This document shows, piece after piece, positions 1 through 8,854 of a stretch of 64,000 nt of DNA. The notes under the pieces were generated by a model, which was given only the letters and a program-made list of their open reading frames with translations, had not been told where the DNA came from and did no database searches. Every line of letters begins with the position of its first letter. Positions within the stretch are counted from its first letter, which is position 1. Source of the DNA: JBBQWR01 sp038210495. Lineage in GTDB: Bacteria > Planctomycetota > Planctomycetia > Pirellulales > DATAWG01. The translations under genes and the position numbers were made by a program. The DNA is taken from assembly GCA_038210495.1 (NCBI GenBank), contig JBBQWR010000002.1:62001-126000 (forward strand), read 5' to 3'.

Positions 1-522
1 CCGCCGGGCAATGTATCTGGAGTTAGCCACGAACAGATCGACCCGATCGGCCGCGGCGCGGTCCCACAACCGGAGATAATGGAGCACCGTGCGAGCCATC
101 ATGCCGCGCAGCCCACGGTTCAGCTTCGCCTCGCGCAGATACTGGTGCGAGAGATCCCAGGCGTATCGCACCGGCGTGTGTACGTAACTGATATGGAGCT
201 GATCGGCGAGCGTGAGCGCGCCATTGGCCACGGCATGGTGCGAGCTGACGACGACATCGTACGCCGAGAGATCGAACTGCTCGATCGCCAGCGGCATGAG
301 CGCCAGATAGCCGCGAAATTTTTTGCGGCTGAATGGCAATCGCTGTATGAACGAGGTGTGCACGTCGCGACCGCCGAGCATCGCGCGCTGCTCGGCTGGT
401 AGAAAATCCACCAAGCTGTAGAGCTCCGCGTCCGGCAACACGGCCAGCATCTGCTCGACGACTCGCTCGGAGCCGGCATAGCTAGAAAGCCACTCGTGGA
501 TGATTGCAACGCTGGGAGACAT
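1..522 (-). CDS. GT4-type glycosyltransferase, N-terminal part (cut by window edge)
   Basis: Only the first 174 codons are visible; the reading frame stays open to base 1, so the 3' end lies outside. The ATG at 522 opens with MSPSVAIIHEWLSS, followed by GSERVVEQ, a VVVSSHHAVANGAL strand-loop and YVHTPVRYAWD. These are typical of the N-terminal, acceptor-binding Rossmann half of GT4 glycosyltransferases that build exopolysaccharide or O-antigen repeat units at the cytoplasmic face of the membrane. The donor-binding half with the E-x7-E motif is not visible. It is the fourth gene of a minus-strand run after a sugar-phosphate transferase, a polymerase and another GT4 enzyme, with a 59-nt gap to the latter. 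The family call rests on motif recognition; sugar specificity cannot be read. Confidence 0.8.
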   Translation of the reverse strand, partial: MSPSVAIIHEWLSSYAGSERVVEQMLAVLPDAELYSLVDFLPAEQRAMLGGRDVHTSFIQRLPFSRKKFRGYLALMPLAIEQFDLSAYDVVVSSHHAVANGALTLADQLHISYVHTPVRYAWDLSHQYLREAKLNRGLRGMMARTVLHYLRLWDRAAADRVDLFVANSRYIARR

Positions 523-581
523 GAAGGGGGTAGGATTTGGGGAGTGGGGTGGGCAGCGCGGTTGGTTATCTTGCAGTGGTT

Positions 582-1607
582 TTAGTTTTGCGAGGCGGCT
601 TGCTTGAGGACTTTGGCGGTGGCGGCGGCGGCTTTGTCCCAACTGAATTGGGTGGCCCGCTGAAGCCCTTGCGCGCGTAACTTGCCTTGCAATTGACCGT
701 CGGCCAGCAAACGCCCGAGAGCGCTGGCGATGTCGTCGACATCCAACGGATCGATTAGCATCGCAGCTTCGGCGCCGGTCACTTCCGGCAGTGAGGTGGT
801 GCGAGAACAAATCACCGGCGCGCCGCAGGCCATTGCTTCGAGCACGGTCAGTCCGAAGCCTTCGTAGAGCGACGGATACACAAACGCTTCGGCGCCCGAA
901 TACAGCGTGGGCAAATCCTCGTCGGCGACGTATCCGGCCAGTTGAACGCCTGGAGGCAATCGATCGATGCCCGCGCCGCGGAATACGGCGCTCTCGCCAC
1001 CGGCGAGCACCAGACCCACGTCGGCGGGCGCCAGCCGCTGCCAGGCGGTCAACAATCGCTGGAGATTCTTGCGAGGTTCGATCGAGCCGACCGATAGGAC
1101 GTATCGCCCCGGCAAGTTCGACCGCTGCCGCAGTTGGGCGATTGCCTCGACCGGCGCCGGGCACATATGCGAGCTCACGCCATTGTAAATCACGTCGATG
1201 CGATCGATGTCGATGTCGCAGAGTTCGGCCAGCCGCTGGGCCGAAAAACGCGAGACCGTGATGATGCGGCGCGCCCGCCGCGCCAAACGCGGAATCAGCC
1301 AGGCATACCACGACGCGAACATTCGCGAAAAGGCTTCCGGATGATCGGCGAACGCACAGTCGTGAATCGTCACCACTTGGCGGCGGACCGACAAGGGGCC
1401 GGTGTTGCAAGGGGACCACAACAGGCCCCCGCGGCTCAATCGCGGCAACACGCTCTGCTCCCAAAGGTGCCCACGGATTCCAGCATTCCACTCGCCGGGT
1501 GTCAGCACGTCGACCAGCGACGAGAGTCGCGACGTGATCTCGCGAGCATATCGCTGTACGCCGGTGGTCCGCTGAGTTCGAAAGCGTCCGTTTACGGTGA
1601 GTTTCAT
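582..1607 (-). CDS. GT4 family glycosyltransferase
   Basis: This is a 341-residue cytoplasmic glycosyltransferase, normal length for GT4/GT-B enzymes. The N-terminal half has WSPCNTGPL and TIHDCAFADHPEAFS, then IITVSRFSA. The C-terminal donor domain shows YVLSVGSIEPRKNL near residue 170, VLAGGES, and the diagnostic EGFGLTVLEAMACG stretch with its two glutamates spaced E-x7-E. Such proteins transfer mannose or related sugars from nucleotide donors to lipid-linked glycans. Its ATG overlaps the stop of the upstream polymerase gene by 4 nt (ATGA), which indicates translational coupling in an exopolysaccharide operon. The exact sugar is unknown. Confidence 0.88.
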   Translation of the reverse strand: MKLTVNGRFRTQRTTGVQRYAREITSRLSSLVDVLTPGEWNAGIRGHLWEQSVLPRLSRGGLLWSPCNTGPLSVRRQVVTIHDCAFADHPEAFSRMFASWYAWLIPRLARRARRIITVSRFSAQRLAELCDIDIDRIDVIYNGVSSHMCPAPVEAIAQLRQRSNLPGRYVLSVGSIEPRKNLQRLLTAWQRLAPADVGLVLAGGESAVFRGAGIDRLPPGVQLAGYVADEDLPTLYSGAEAFVYPSLYEGFGLTVLEAMACGAPVICSRTTSLPEVTGAEAAMLIDPLDVDDIASALGRLLADGQLQGKLRAQGLQRATQFSWDKAAAATAKVLKQAASQN

Positions 1608-3208
1608 GGCGTGGCCCCCAGGGGTTCGCCGATCGGCGCCGCCGGTCCGGCCGAATGCCGCGTCGCGGATTGGGAGGCTGGATGCCGATGCCGCCAGAAC
1701 TCCCAGCCGACAATGGCCGCCAACAGCACGATGGACGGAAACGTGCGGACACTACTGAGATACAGCAGCAGTGGCGCTTCGAGGATCGCGACGAACGTCA
1801 GCGGATAAAACAGCAATCCCCCTAGGGCGCCCGCCAAAAAACCCCGATGCAGCCGCCCGGCCACGAACCCAAACAGCATCCAAAACACGAAAAATCCGAA
1901 CCAGCCGAAATCCATCGCGGGCGCAAAAACGCCTCCCTCGTTGTTCAGTTCCGGCGTGCCATAGCGCTCCAGCGTCGCCATGTGAACTTCTTCCGGATCG
2001 AGGCCGGCCACCGCCGAGTAGGACAACGGCGAACCGACCACGAGCGGAAATCGCCAAAACTGCTCCAGCGTGTAATAGGGCACGGGCCAAGAGCCGCGCA
2101 TTTTCATCGCCATCACGCCGTTGTTGTGCGCGGTGGTGTAGTAGCCCGACAATCGCCAGACGGTGAACTCGGCGAACGAATCGAATCGATCTTCATAAAA
2201 TCGCCAAGAGCGAAAATATTCCGCCCCGCCGAACAGCAGCGTCACTCCCACGACTGCCGTGATGGGCGCGAGTCGCAAACGCCGACGTGTTTTCTCGCTC
2301 AACCGTTCCCGGGCCAATAGTCCCAGACGCAAGCTGACAATCGCCGCCGGGATTGCCAACTCGATGATCGCCAGTCGCTCGCTCACCAGCATCATTCGCA
2401 TCACGCCGAGCCCCAGTAGCGCGGCAATCAGTTGTCGCCGTCGTCGCTTCGTCACGCCGGCGGCCGGTGGTAGCAGCAACCCGAGCGCGATCGCCGCCAT
2501 GCCGAATTGAGTCAACGTCGTTACGCCGGGGATCGTCGGAAACACATCGCGACGGACGTCCACGTCGGGACTATCGCCGACGTTAACGATTGCGGCGAGC
2601 GGCGCGAGAGAACGGGCTCGCAACAATCCGCCACCGAACCAGACTATATATCCGGTGATCGAAAGCAGAATCGCCCAATTAAACCACGGCCGCAAGCGCG
2701 CTCGCGCATCGGACGTCATCGGCTGCGGCGCGCGGCCTGTGCTCTTGGCCAACCATTGGCCAACGAGGAACGATGCGATGCCCGAGATGCCCAGCAGGAA
2801 ATAGGTGAAGTCGAAATATTTGGGCGTGCCATACATGCGGAACGCTTCGTCGGAGAGGATGAGCGCCGCGAACATGGTGAGACCGTTGAGCAGCGCGAAC
2901 GCCCAGCCGGGGTGAAGCCACCAGAGCCCGACGACCGGACGAAGCGGCGTCATGGGAATCGATCCTGATGTTGGGGACCGAGAGCCGAGCGGCGGCAGCG
3001 CGGAGTCGGGTCGGTTCGTCGCGTATTGCGCGGCGCGAGAATCCCCCTGAGTGTCAACCGGAGGACAGGGGGCTGACGCCCCCCGCTCGCCATTGGTGAA
3101 TGCGCGCGCTACCCCAGTCGCGCCGGTGACCAGCGATACCGCGTCGCGCCAAAGCCGTGCCCACCGTGGCGCCGGTTCGGCCGGACCGGGGTCCGAACCG
3201 TTCGCCAT
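1604..3208 (-). CDS. Wzy-like polysaccharide polymerase (multi-pass membrane protein)
   Basis: The 534-residue product is an integral membrane protein with about ten hydrophobic segments, beginning with LLNGLTMFAALILS near residue 100. A large hydrophilic loop in the second half contains GYYTTAHNNGVMAMKMRG. This architecture, placed between an initiating sugar transferase and glycosyltransferases, fits an O-antigen/exopolysaccharide repeat-unit polymerase; sequence conservation in this family is low. The start is uncertain. The ATG at 3208 directly follows the upstream stop (TAAATG) and has GGGGAG upstream. However, the first 85 residues are low-complexity and include a translated dispersed repeat at 3063-3091. 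The ATG at 2953, just before TPLRPVVGLWW and the first membrane segment, is the alternative start (449 residues). Confidence 0.75.
   Translation of the reverse strand: MANGSDPGPAEPAPRWARLWRDAVSLVTGATGVARAFTNGERGASAPCPPVDTQGDSRAAQYATNRPDSALPPLGSRSPTSGSIPMTPLRPVVGLWWLHPGWAFALLNGLTMFAALILSDEAFRMYGTPKYFDFTYFLLGISGIASFLVGQWLAKSTGRAPQPMTSDARARLRPWFNWAILLSITGYIVWFGGGLLRARSLAPLAAIVNVGDSPDVDVRRDVFPTIPGVTTLTQFGMAAIALGLLLPPAAGVTKRRRRQLIAALLGLGVMRMMLVSERLAIIELAIPAAIVSLRLGLLARERLSEKTRRRLRLAPITAVVGVTLLFGGAEYFRSWRFYEDRFDSFAEFTVWRLSGYYTTAHNNGVMAMKMRGSWPVPYYTLEQFWRFPLVVGSPLSYSAVAGLDPEEVHMATLERYGTPELNNEGGVFAPAMDFGWFGFFVFWMLFGFVAGRLHRGFLAGALGGLLFYPLTFVAILEAPLLLYLSSVRTFPSIVLLAAIVGWEFWRHRHPASQSATRHSAGPAAPIGEPLGATP
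3063..3091 (+). repeat. Dispersed repeat R1, copy 1 (inside polymerase 5' region)
   Basis: This 29-bp copy has the core GGCTGACGCC flanked by C/G runs, so it can fold into a short hairpin with a TGAC loop. It matches copies at 9212-9240 and, inverted, 14147-14175; the consensus begins GGACAGGGAGCT and ends CCCCGCTCGCC. It is read in frame within the long form of the polymerase gene on the minus strand, giving residues around NGERGASAPCP. Confidence 0.8.
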
Positions 3209-4093
3209 TTAGTAAGCTCCCCTTTGACCGACGACGACTAGCATCGTGCGAAGCAAAATTTTAAGATCGAGCCACAAGCTCCAAGTCGCGACGTATTCGA
3301 CATCCAACGAGACGCGTTGACGGTAAGACGTGTCGTTGCGGCCGGACACTTGCCACAGGCCGGTGATACCCGGCACGGCTTGCAAGTAAATATCGAAATC
3401 GTCGCCGTATTTGGGAATCTCTTCATGAACGATCGGCCGGGGCCCGACGAGGCTCATCTCGCCGCGCCAAACATTCCAAATCTGCGGCAGTTCGTCGAGA
3501 CTCGTTTTGCGGAGCCATCGTCCGATAGTCGTGACTCGTGGGTCGTGTTTCAGTTTGTGATCGCGCCGCCAAGCCTCGCGAGCGATCGGATTGGCGGCGA
3601 AATATTCCGTGAGCATTTCGTCGCCATTAGTGACCATCGTACGGAATTTAATCGCCTTGAAACGGTGTCCATGCCGCCCGATTCGTTCGTGGATAAACAG
3701 AGCCGGTCCACGCGACGTCAGCTTGATGATCGCCGCGATCAGAGCCAACAACGGCAGACAAACGATGCCCCCCAGCGTAGTCAACAACAAATCGCACGCG
3801 CGTTTCCGGCGGGCGCCTCTGCGGAGAGCTACAAAATAGAACGCGCGGGAATGAAGCGAATCGCTCGCGGCAGGGTCGCGATTTTGTGGCGGGCGACGGG
3901 GCGGCTCGACGCGCCGCCGGCGCGGTGGCGTGTCGGTTGCCGGCTCGACTGGCAGCCCGGCGACGATCGATATCGTGTCGCTCAGAAAAGCGTCCATCCG
4001 GACGGTCTCCCTTCCGACCTGGTCCGCTGGCAAGACATGCAAGTCGGCTGCGTCATCGCGCTTGCGACGATCTTTTAGCGCCGTTTGTTTCAT
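3209..4093 (-). CDS. Exopolysaccharide-initiating sugar-phosphate transferase (WcaJ/WbaP C-terminal type)
   Basis: The 294-residue protein belongs to the bacterial sugar transferase family (polyprenyl-phosphate hexose-1-phosphate transferases). These load the first sugar phosphate onto undecaprenyl phosphate at the inner membrane. Residues 1-95 are polar and probably disordered. A single hydrophobic helix spans about 101-125 (DLLLTTLGGIVCLP), followed by the catalytic core with FKAIKFRTM, LRKTSLDELPQIWNV, MSLVGPRP and PGITGLWQVSGR. This is the short form; the usual N-terminal four-helix/CoA-binding part is absent. It is the first gene of the minus-strand exopolysaccharide run, and its stop abuts the polymerase start. 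The donor sugar is not deducible. Confidence 0.9.
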   Translation of the reverse strand: MKQTALKDRRKRDDAADLHVLPADQVGRETVRMDAFLSDTISIVAGLPVEPATDTPPRRRRVEPPRRPPQNRDPAASDSLHSRAFYFVALRRGARRKRACDLLLTTLGGIVCLPLLALIAAIIKLTSRGPALFIHERIGRHGHRFKAIKFRTMVTNGDEMLTEYFAANPIAREAWRRDHKLKHDPRVTTIGRWLRKTSLDELPQIWNVWRGEMSLVGPRPIVHEEIPKYGDDFDIYLQAVPGITGLWQVSGRNDTSYRQRVSLDVEYVATWSLWLDLKILLRTMLVVVGQRGAY

Positions 4094-4845
4094 ATTCGTT
4101 GCTCCGTTCCGTCATACTGTCGCCCAGCGAAACCAGCGGTTCTTTTGCGACCAACTTGGCGACAGAACTGCCAACGTGGCTGTGTCGGTTCGCTGTCTGG
4201 CGCCCACTTTAAACGCAGATTCGCCCCCCCGCAGTTGTTTGGCAGAGTGTGGGGCCGGCTAAGGCAAACTCCATGCCAAGCCGCCGATCCACGGGGGATA
4301 CTTGCCTGGTCGGGGAACCTTGCAAACTACGGTAACGAATTGCGGTGGCGGACTCGCAATCCATTCTTCTTACGATGAGATCAGTCAACCGAATCGCAAC
4401 GTCGTCTAGTTCACATCGACAGTGGCGCCATGCGCGCCAATCGTCGCGATCTATGTTTGTGCGAGGAACTAACGACGATTTATCGATTTTGCCAAAATGC
4501 TCGCGGGCGAATAAAAGCGGTCGACGTGCGCGATAGCAACGCATCCCTATAACACGACTAGCGCCGACGGCGAACCGTTCATCGTGACAAATTTTTGACG
4601 TTTCGCAGGCAATTCACTCGCATGTGATTGCGATTGCCCCGCGAGTTCTCCGGCGACAGCGCTAACTGCCGGTTTTGCTTCATCGGCGTGCAGCAGCCGC
4701 GCAAACGCTTGGCATGTTCGCTAAACCACACGCCGCTTCGGAGTTTCGCAGCGCAAAAGCGATGGTAAACCTGCAAGAACGTGCAGATTGAAGAAAGCCT
4801 GGACGTTCCGCGAAAGACAATCGGTTATTTCTCGCTCGATCGACG
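4094..4845. other. Intergenic region upstream of the exopolysaccharide operon
   Basis: About 750 bp lie between the operon start and the terminator of the aldehyde dehydrogenase gene. No reading frame here resembles a known protein, and base composition is less GC-rich than in the neighbouring genes. It probably holds the promoter and leader of the minus-strand operon. I found no convincing -35/-10 pair or riboswitch. Confidence 0.5.
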
Positions 4846-4879
4846 CACAAGCCCGGTGACGAAAGTCGCCGGGCTTGTG
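4846..4879 (-). terminator. Terminator-like hairpin after aldehyde dehydrogenase
   Basis: CACAAGCCCGG and CCGGGCTTGTG form the outer stem, extended by GAC/GTC across one mismatch and closed by a GAAA loop. It sits 25 nt beyond the stop codon of the minus-strand aldehyde dehydrogenase gene. There is no clear U-tract, so function as an intrinsic terminator is likely but not certain. Confidence 0.65.
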
Positions 4880-4903
4880 ATCGATGACGCCTGATCGCCG
4901 TCG

Positions 4904-6376
4904 TCAGTTCAAACTCACCGTCACGGTTTTGTGTTCGGTGTAGGCATCCAAACCGCGCTCGCCCAGTTCGCGACCCATGCCGGACATCTTGAAGCCGCCA
5001 AACGGCGCCGCCGCGTCGAACGCGTCGTAGCAATTGATCCACACGGTGCCGGCGCGAATCTTGGCCGCGATGTGATGGGCTTTCGCAATGTCGCGAGTCC
5101 AAACGGCCGCCGCCAACCCATAAAAAGTGCGATTCGCGCGCTCGATGATTTCGTCGACGTCCTTGAATTTCAGCACCGACAGCACGGGTCCAAAAATCTC
5201 GTCCTGGGCGATCTTCATCTCGTCGTTCACGCCGGTAAACAGCGTCGGCTTGATGAAGAATCCCCGATCGCCGAACCGCTCTCCGCCCGTGACGCACGTC
5301 GCCCCCTCGTCGCGGCCCACATCGATATAGTGCATAATCTTGTCGAACTGGGCTTTATCGATCTGCGGCCCTTGGGTGGTTGACGTATCGAATGGGTCGC
5401 CCATTTTGCAATTGCCGTTCATCGCCGCCAGCTTCTCGACAAATTGATCGTGGACTTTTTCCTGCACGAACAATCGGCTCCCCGCGCAGCAGCACTGCCC
5501 CTGATTGAGATACAAACCGACATGGGCGCCGATGGCCGCGGCGTCTAAATTCGCGTCGGCGAACACGATGTTCGGGCTCTTACCCCCGAGCTCGAACGTC
5601 AGTCGCTTGAGCGTGCTGGCCGCCTCGCGCATGATGATCTGCGCCGTGCGATGCTCGCCGGTGAATGCGATCTTGTCGACGCCTGGATGCTTGACGAGCG
5701 CGCCGCCGGCGGTCGGGCCATAACCGGGAACGACGTTGATCACGCCGTCCGGAATCCCCGCTTTTTGCGCCAGTCGCGCCAATCGCAAACAGGTCAGCGG
5801 CGTCTGCTCGGCCGGCTTCATCACGATCGTGCAGCCGGCGGCGAGGGCGGGTCCCCATTTCCAGGCCGCCATTAACATCGGAAAATTCCAAGGAATGATC
5901 TGCCCGGCCACTCCCACGGGCTCGCGGCGGGTGTATGTGAAAAAGTTGCCACGCACGGGGATCGTCTGCCCGTGAATCTTGTCGGCATAGCCAGCGTAGT
6001 AGCGGAGCACGTCGATCACGAGCGGCAGATCTCCGGCGCGGGCTTCGTTGATCGGTTTGCCGTTGTCGAACGTTTCGAGCGCGGCGAGTTCGTCGAATTC
6101 TTGCTCGATCAGGTCGGCGAGCTTATAAATCAGCCGGCCCCGATCGCGAGCATCCATCTTGCCCCACGGTCCATGATCGAGCGCGTTGCGAGCCGCCTCG
6201 ACGGCCAAGTCGATGTCGGCCGCGTCGCCTTCGGCCACGCTGGCGATGACTTCCTCGGTGGCCGGGTCGATCGTCTCGAATGTCTTGCCGCTCGCGGCGG
6301 GAGTCCAGCGGCCCCCGATGAAGCACTGGGTCTGATGAATCTTGGGGCGAGCAGTCGGAGTAGTCATCGTTGCCAT
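4904..6376 (-). CDS. NAD(P)-dependent aldehyde dehydrogenase
   Basis: The 490-residue enzyme has the standard length of the ALDH superfamily, which oxidises aldehydes to carboxylates. Visible signatures are IIPWNFPMLMAAWK (cofactor site), TFELGGKSPNIVF (general-base Glu), GQCCCAGSRLFVQ (catalytic Cys) and EIFGPVLSVLKF near the C terminus. The ATG at 6376 (MATMTTPTARPK) has CAGGAG 6-7 nt upstream; an upstream in-frame extension to 6502 lacks family similarity. The usual FTGSTEVG nucleotide-loop motif reads FTGEHRTAQ, an uncommon variant. It is probably transcribed alone, with a hairpin just downstream. The substrate is unknown. Confidence 0.93.
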   Translation of the reverse strand: MATMTTPTARPKIHQTQCFIGGRWTPAASGKTFETIDPATEEVIASVAEGDAADIDLAVEAARNALDHGPWGKMDARDRGRLIYKLADLIEQEFDELAALETFDNGKPINEARAGDLPLVIDVLRYYAGYADKIHGQTIPVRGNFFTYTRREPVGVAGQIIPWNFPMLMAAWKWGPALAAGCTIVMKPAEQTPLTCLRLARLAQKAGIPDGVINVVPGYGPTAGGALVKHPGVDKIAFTGEHRTAQIIMREAASTLKRLTFELGGKSPNIVFADANLDAAAIGAHVGLYLNQGQCCCAGSRLFVQEKVHDQFVEKLAAMNGNCKMGDPFDTSTTQGPQIDKAQFDKIMHYIDVGRDEGATCVTGGERFGDRGFFIKPTLFTGVNDEMKIAQDEIFGPVLSVLKFKDVDEIIERANRTFYGLAAAVWTRDIAKAHHIAAKIRAGTVWINCYDAFDAAAPFGGFKMSGMGRELGERGLDAYTEHKTVTVSLN

Positions 6377-6580
6377 GAAAGGCTCCTGCGCAAGAGTTTC
6401 CGTCGGAGGAAGCGGCAAGAAGAGAAGGCTGCCGCAATAGAATTTTACCGCACTCGCCCCGGCCCGGGCAAGCCGCGCCAAATTAGCCGTGTGTTTCGCC
6501 AACTCTAAGGCGAACGCAAGAACGAGTATAGGGTCGACCGTCGCAACGCGGGAAAATCGGCTCGACCTAGCGGCGCGATA

Positions 6581-7654
6581 TCAACGCCGCACGACGACGC
6601 GCGAGCCCATCGAGAGAATGTCGTACACGTCCTCCGCGTCGCGGGCGCTCAGATTCACGCCGCTGGGGTGGATCGACGCCGGATCGGCCGTGCCGACGAT
6701 GCCGAGATTGTTGCCGATGCCGACCCAATGATGGATTGGCGTGCTGGCGGCCGGCGGACCGCCCGTGAGATCGAGTTGCTTCTCGCCGACCTCGAACTGA
6801 CCTTCCAAACCGCGAGCCCGATCGCCGATGCCGACCAGTGCGAAGCGACCCGCGTAACAGCCCTCGACCGTGAGGGTCAGCTGTCGCCGCTCGATATCGA
6901 CCTTGGCGTTGAATGGACCGCGCATGACTTTGAGTTCATCTCCCGGAGTCAGCCGGTTGGGGTCCTCGATGCCGTTGATCTTGGCCAGCAGTTGAGCCGG
7001 CACGTTGTATTGCTTCGCGATCGAGTCCAAATTGTCGCCGGGCAGAATCTTGTAGGCCGGCTGCAGCAGATGCTGGCGAGAATACACGACCGTGCCGGCC
7101 AATTGGCTGAGTAGTTCGTTGAGTTGCCGCGATTCGTCGCTCGTAAGTTGCGGGGCATCGCACCACTTCGTGAGCATCCGCAGGGCCTCGACGAGCCGGC
7201 CTTCGTTGCACTTGGCTTTTGCGGCCGCCAGCGCTGGGGCAAATGCTTCGGTCGGTTGAATCGTTGCCGCGCTGGTGTCCGGAGCTACGGAAGCCGCCGG
7301 AGATGGCGTGAACGGCGGCGCGATCGAGGCGTTGTCGGGGCCGACTGGGGGAGCATTAAGCAGCCCAGGGCCGCTGGTTCCGCCCGGCGGAAGGCTGGGC
7401 CCCTGCCCGCCGACATTGCCCGGAGGAGGACTCCCCGTATACGACGGGCCGCCACCAGGGGCCGGCGGCGCCACGCCGATTTGCCCCGGGCCGCCGCCGT
7501 CTACCGTGCCGATCTGAATATCGAGCGGCTTATCCCAACCCTGACTGATTCCCGCGGGCGGCGCGGGCGCGGGCCCCTTGTTCAGCACGACATAAACGCC
7601 GTACAGAATACCCCCCAAGACAACCATCAGCAGCATCGGCTTGGCCCAACTCAC
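6581..7654 (-). CDS. LysM protein with degenerate L,D-transpeptidase (YkuD) domain
   Basis: The 357-residue envelope protein has an N-terminal membrane anchor (residues 7-24), a Gly/Pro-rich linker (about 28-125), a helical region (135-195), a LysM module (201-245, YKILPGDNLDSIAKQYNVP) and a YkuD-like domain (about 250-355). YkuD enzymes cross-link peptidoglycan through a Cys in an SHGCxR motif and a His in an upstream HG motif. Here the corresponding positions read GIVGTADPASI and HPSGVNLSARDAEDVYDIL, so both the His and the Cys appear to be missing. The fold call rests on overall pattern and the C-terminal D-x3-VYDIL-x3-G segment. It may bind glycan without catalysis. Confidence 0.8.
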   Translation of the reverse strand: MSWAKPMLLMVVLGGILYGVYVVLNKGPAPAPPAGISQGWDKPLDIQIGTVDGGGPGQIGVAPPAPGGGPSYTGSPPPGNVGGQGPSLPPGGTSGPGLLNAPPVGPDNASIAPPFTPSPAASVAPDTSAATIQPTEAFAPALAAAKAKCNEGRLVEALRMLTKWCDAPQLTSDESRQLNELLSQLAGTVVYSRQHLLQPAYKILPGDNLDSIAKQYNVPAQLLAKINGIEDPNRLTPGDELKVMRGPFNAKVDIERRQLTLTVEGCYAGRFALVGIGDRARGLEGQFEVGEKQLDLTGGPPAASTPIHHWVGIGNNLGIVGTADPASIHPSGVNLSARDAEDVYDILSMGSRVVVRR

Positions 7655-7969
7655 GACCCGTCTCCTCGATAAGTATCTTGCGTCGCGCAGCGCGTGCGCC
7701 TAACAAAGCGGCGGAATGATAGGGAAACAGCCGATTCAACGCTATGGCAAAGTAAGGGAAAAAAACCCGAAACGGGAGTCGGAATTCGTAGAATGGCTGT
7801 CGGAGACGGCTTTCACAGCCGCGGCATTCCGCTGCGCCGGATTGGGGTTTTGATCGCCGCCGGAAACGGACCGACCACGCTATCCGATGCTTGAACCGGT
7901 GTTAGCCGGCATGTTACGCTAACCGAGTCGATTTCGCCCTCCCCTCCTTCGCTCCCTCGGAGTCCCGCC
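7655..7969. other. Intergenic region between divergent genes, with a partial R3 repeat
   Basis: This holds the divergent promoters of the LysM protein (minus) and the peroxiredoxin (plus). Around 7800-7840 there is a short palindromic stretch, including CAGCCGCGGCATTCCGCTGCG without the usual initial ATA. It resembles the R3 dispersed repeat found later in the window. No coding sequence is supported. Confidence 0.5.
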
Positions 7970-8545
7970 ATGAAAATGCTCTCGTTCTTGTGTCGCTCGG
8001 TGATCAATACGGCCATCGTCGGTTGGGCCGTGATGTTTGGCGGTGGTCAGCGTATTCAAGCAGCGGAACTCAAAGTCGGCGCCGCAGCGCCCCCGTTCGA
8101 GCTCAAAGGTTCGGATGGCAAGACCTATTCGCTCAAAGACTTTACCGGCAAGCAGGCGGTCGTGCTCGCTTGGTTTCCAAAAGCGTTCACCGGCGGCTGC
8201 ACGATCGAGTGCAAGAATTTTCAAACTGACAGCGCCAAGATCAAGAAGTACGACGTGGCCTATTTCACCGCCAGCGTCGACAAGCCGGAAGACAACGCCA
8301 AGTTCGCCGAATCGCTGGGCGTGAAAGATTACGCGATTCTTGCCGATCCGTCTCGCGAAGTGGCCAAAGCCTACGGCGTTGTCGACAGCGACAAGGGCTA
8401 TGCCAAACGCTGGACCTTCTACATCGACAAAGACGGCAAAATCGCGGCGATCGACAAAGGGGTGAACGTCACGACCCACGCGACGACGGTGGGCGAGAAG
8501 CTGAAGGAGCTAGGCGTGCCGGAGAAGAAGGTTGTGAAGGATTGA
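7970..8545 (+). CDS. Secreted AhpC/TSA-family peroxiredoxin (BCP-like)
   Basis: The 191-residue protein has an N-terminal hydrophobic signal-like segment (about 1-32, ending near IQAAE) and a thioredoxin-fold peroxiredoxin domain. Motifs are GAAAPPFELKGSDGK, VVLAWFPKAFTGGCTIECKNF, and ASVDKPEDNAKFAESLG. The likely peroxidatic Cys is C77, with a second Cys four residues later (C81). Family members reduce hydroperoxides using thioredoxin-type reductants; export suggests a periplasmic role. It is a single gene on the plus strand, with a C-rich leader upstream and no clear ribosome-binding site. Confidence 0.88.
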   Translation: MKMLSFLCRSVINTAIVGWAVMFGGGQRIQAAELKVGAAAPPFELKGSDGKTYSLKDFTGKQAVVLAWFPKAFTGGCTIECKNFQTDSAKIKKYDVAYFTASVDKPEDNAKFAESLGVKDYAILADPSREVAKAYGVVDSDKGYAKRWTFYIDKDGKIAAIDKGVNVTTHATTVGEKLKELGVPEKKVVKD

Positions 8546-8854
8546 GGTCGTTGCGATGAATGCAAGAACTCGTCCCTAATCGAACGAAGATGTCTTTGCT
8601 AATCGCGCGATGGCAATGTCGCCCACGTGCCTTTTCATTCTGGCAGTACGTATGCGCCGAAGAGCGGAAATAATTGACGCTACAATCAGGTGACTTAGGC
8701 CGTCTGCTTGAGGTCACGGCTCCGACTCGAAAAAACAAAGGAGCTCGGCGATGGATGCTTACCTTTGCAATTTGGCGTCGAATCAATCTCCTTTTGTCGG
8801 GCGAGTTCGCGCGTCGGCTTTGACCGCATTAGCGATCATTGCCGGACTGTCTAC

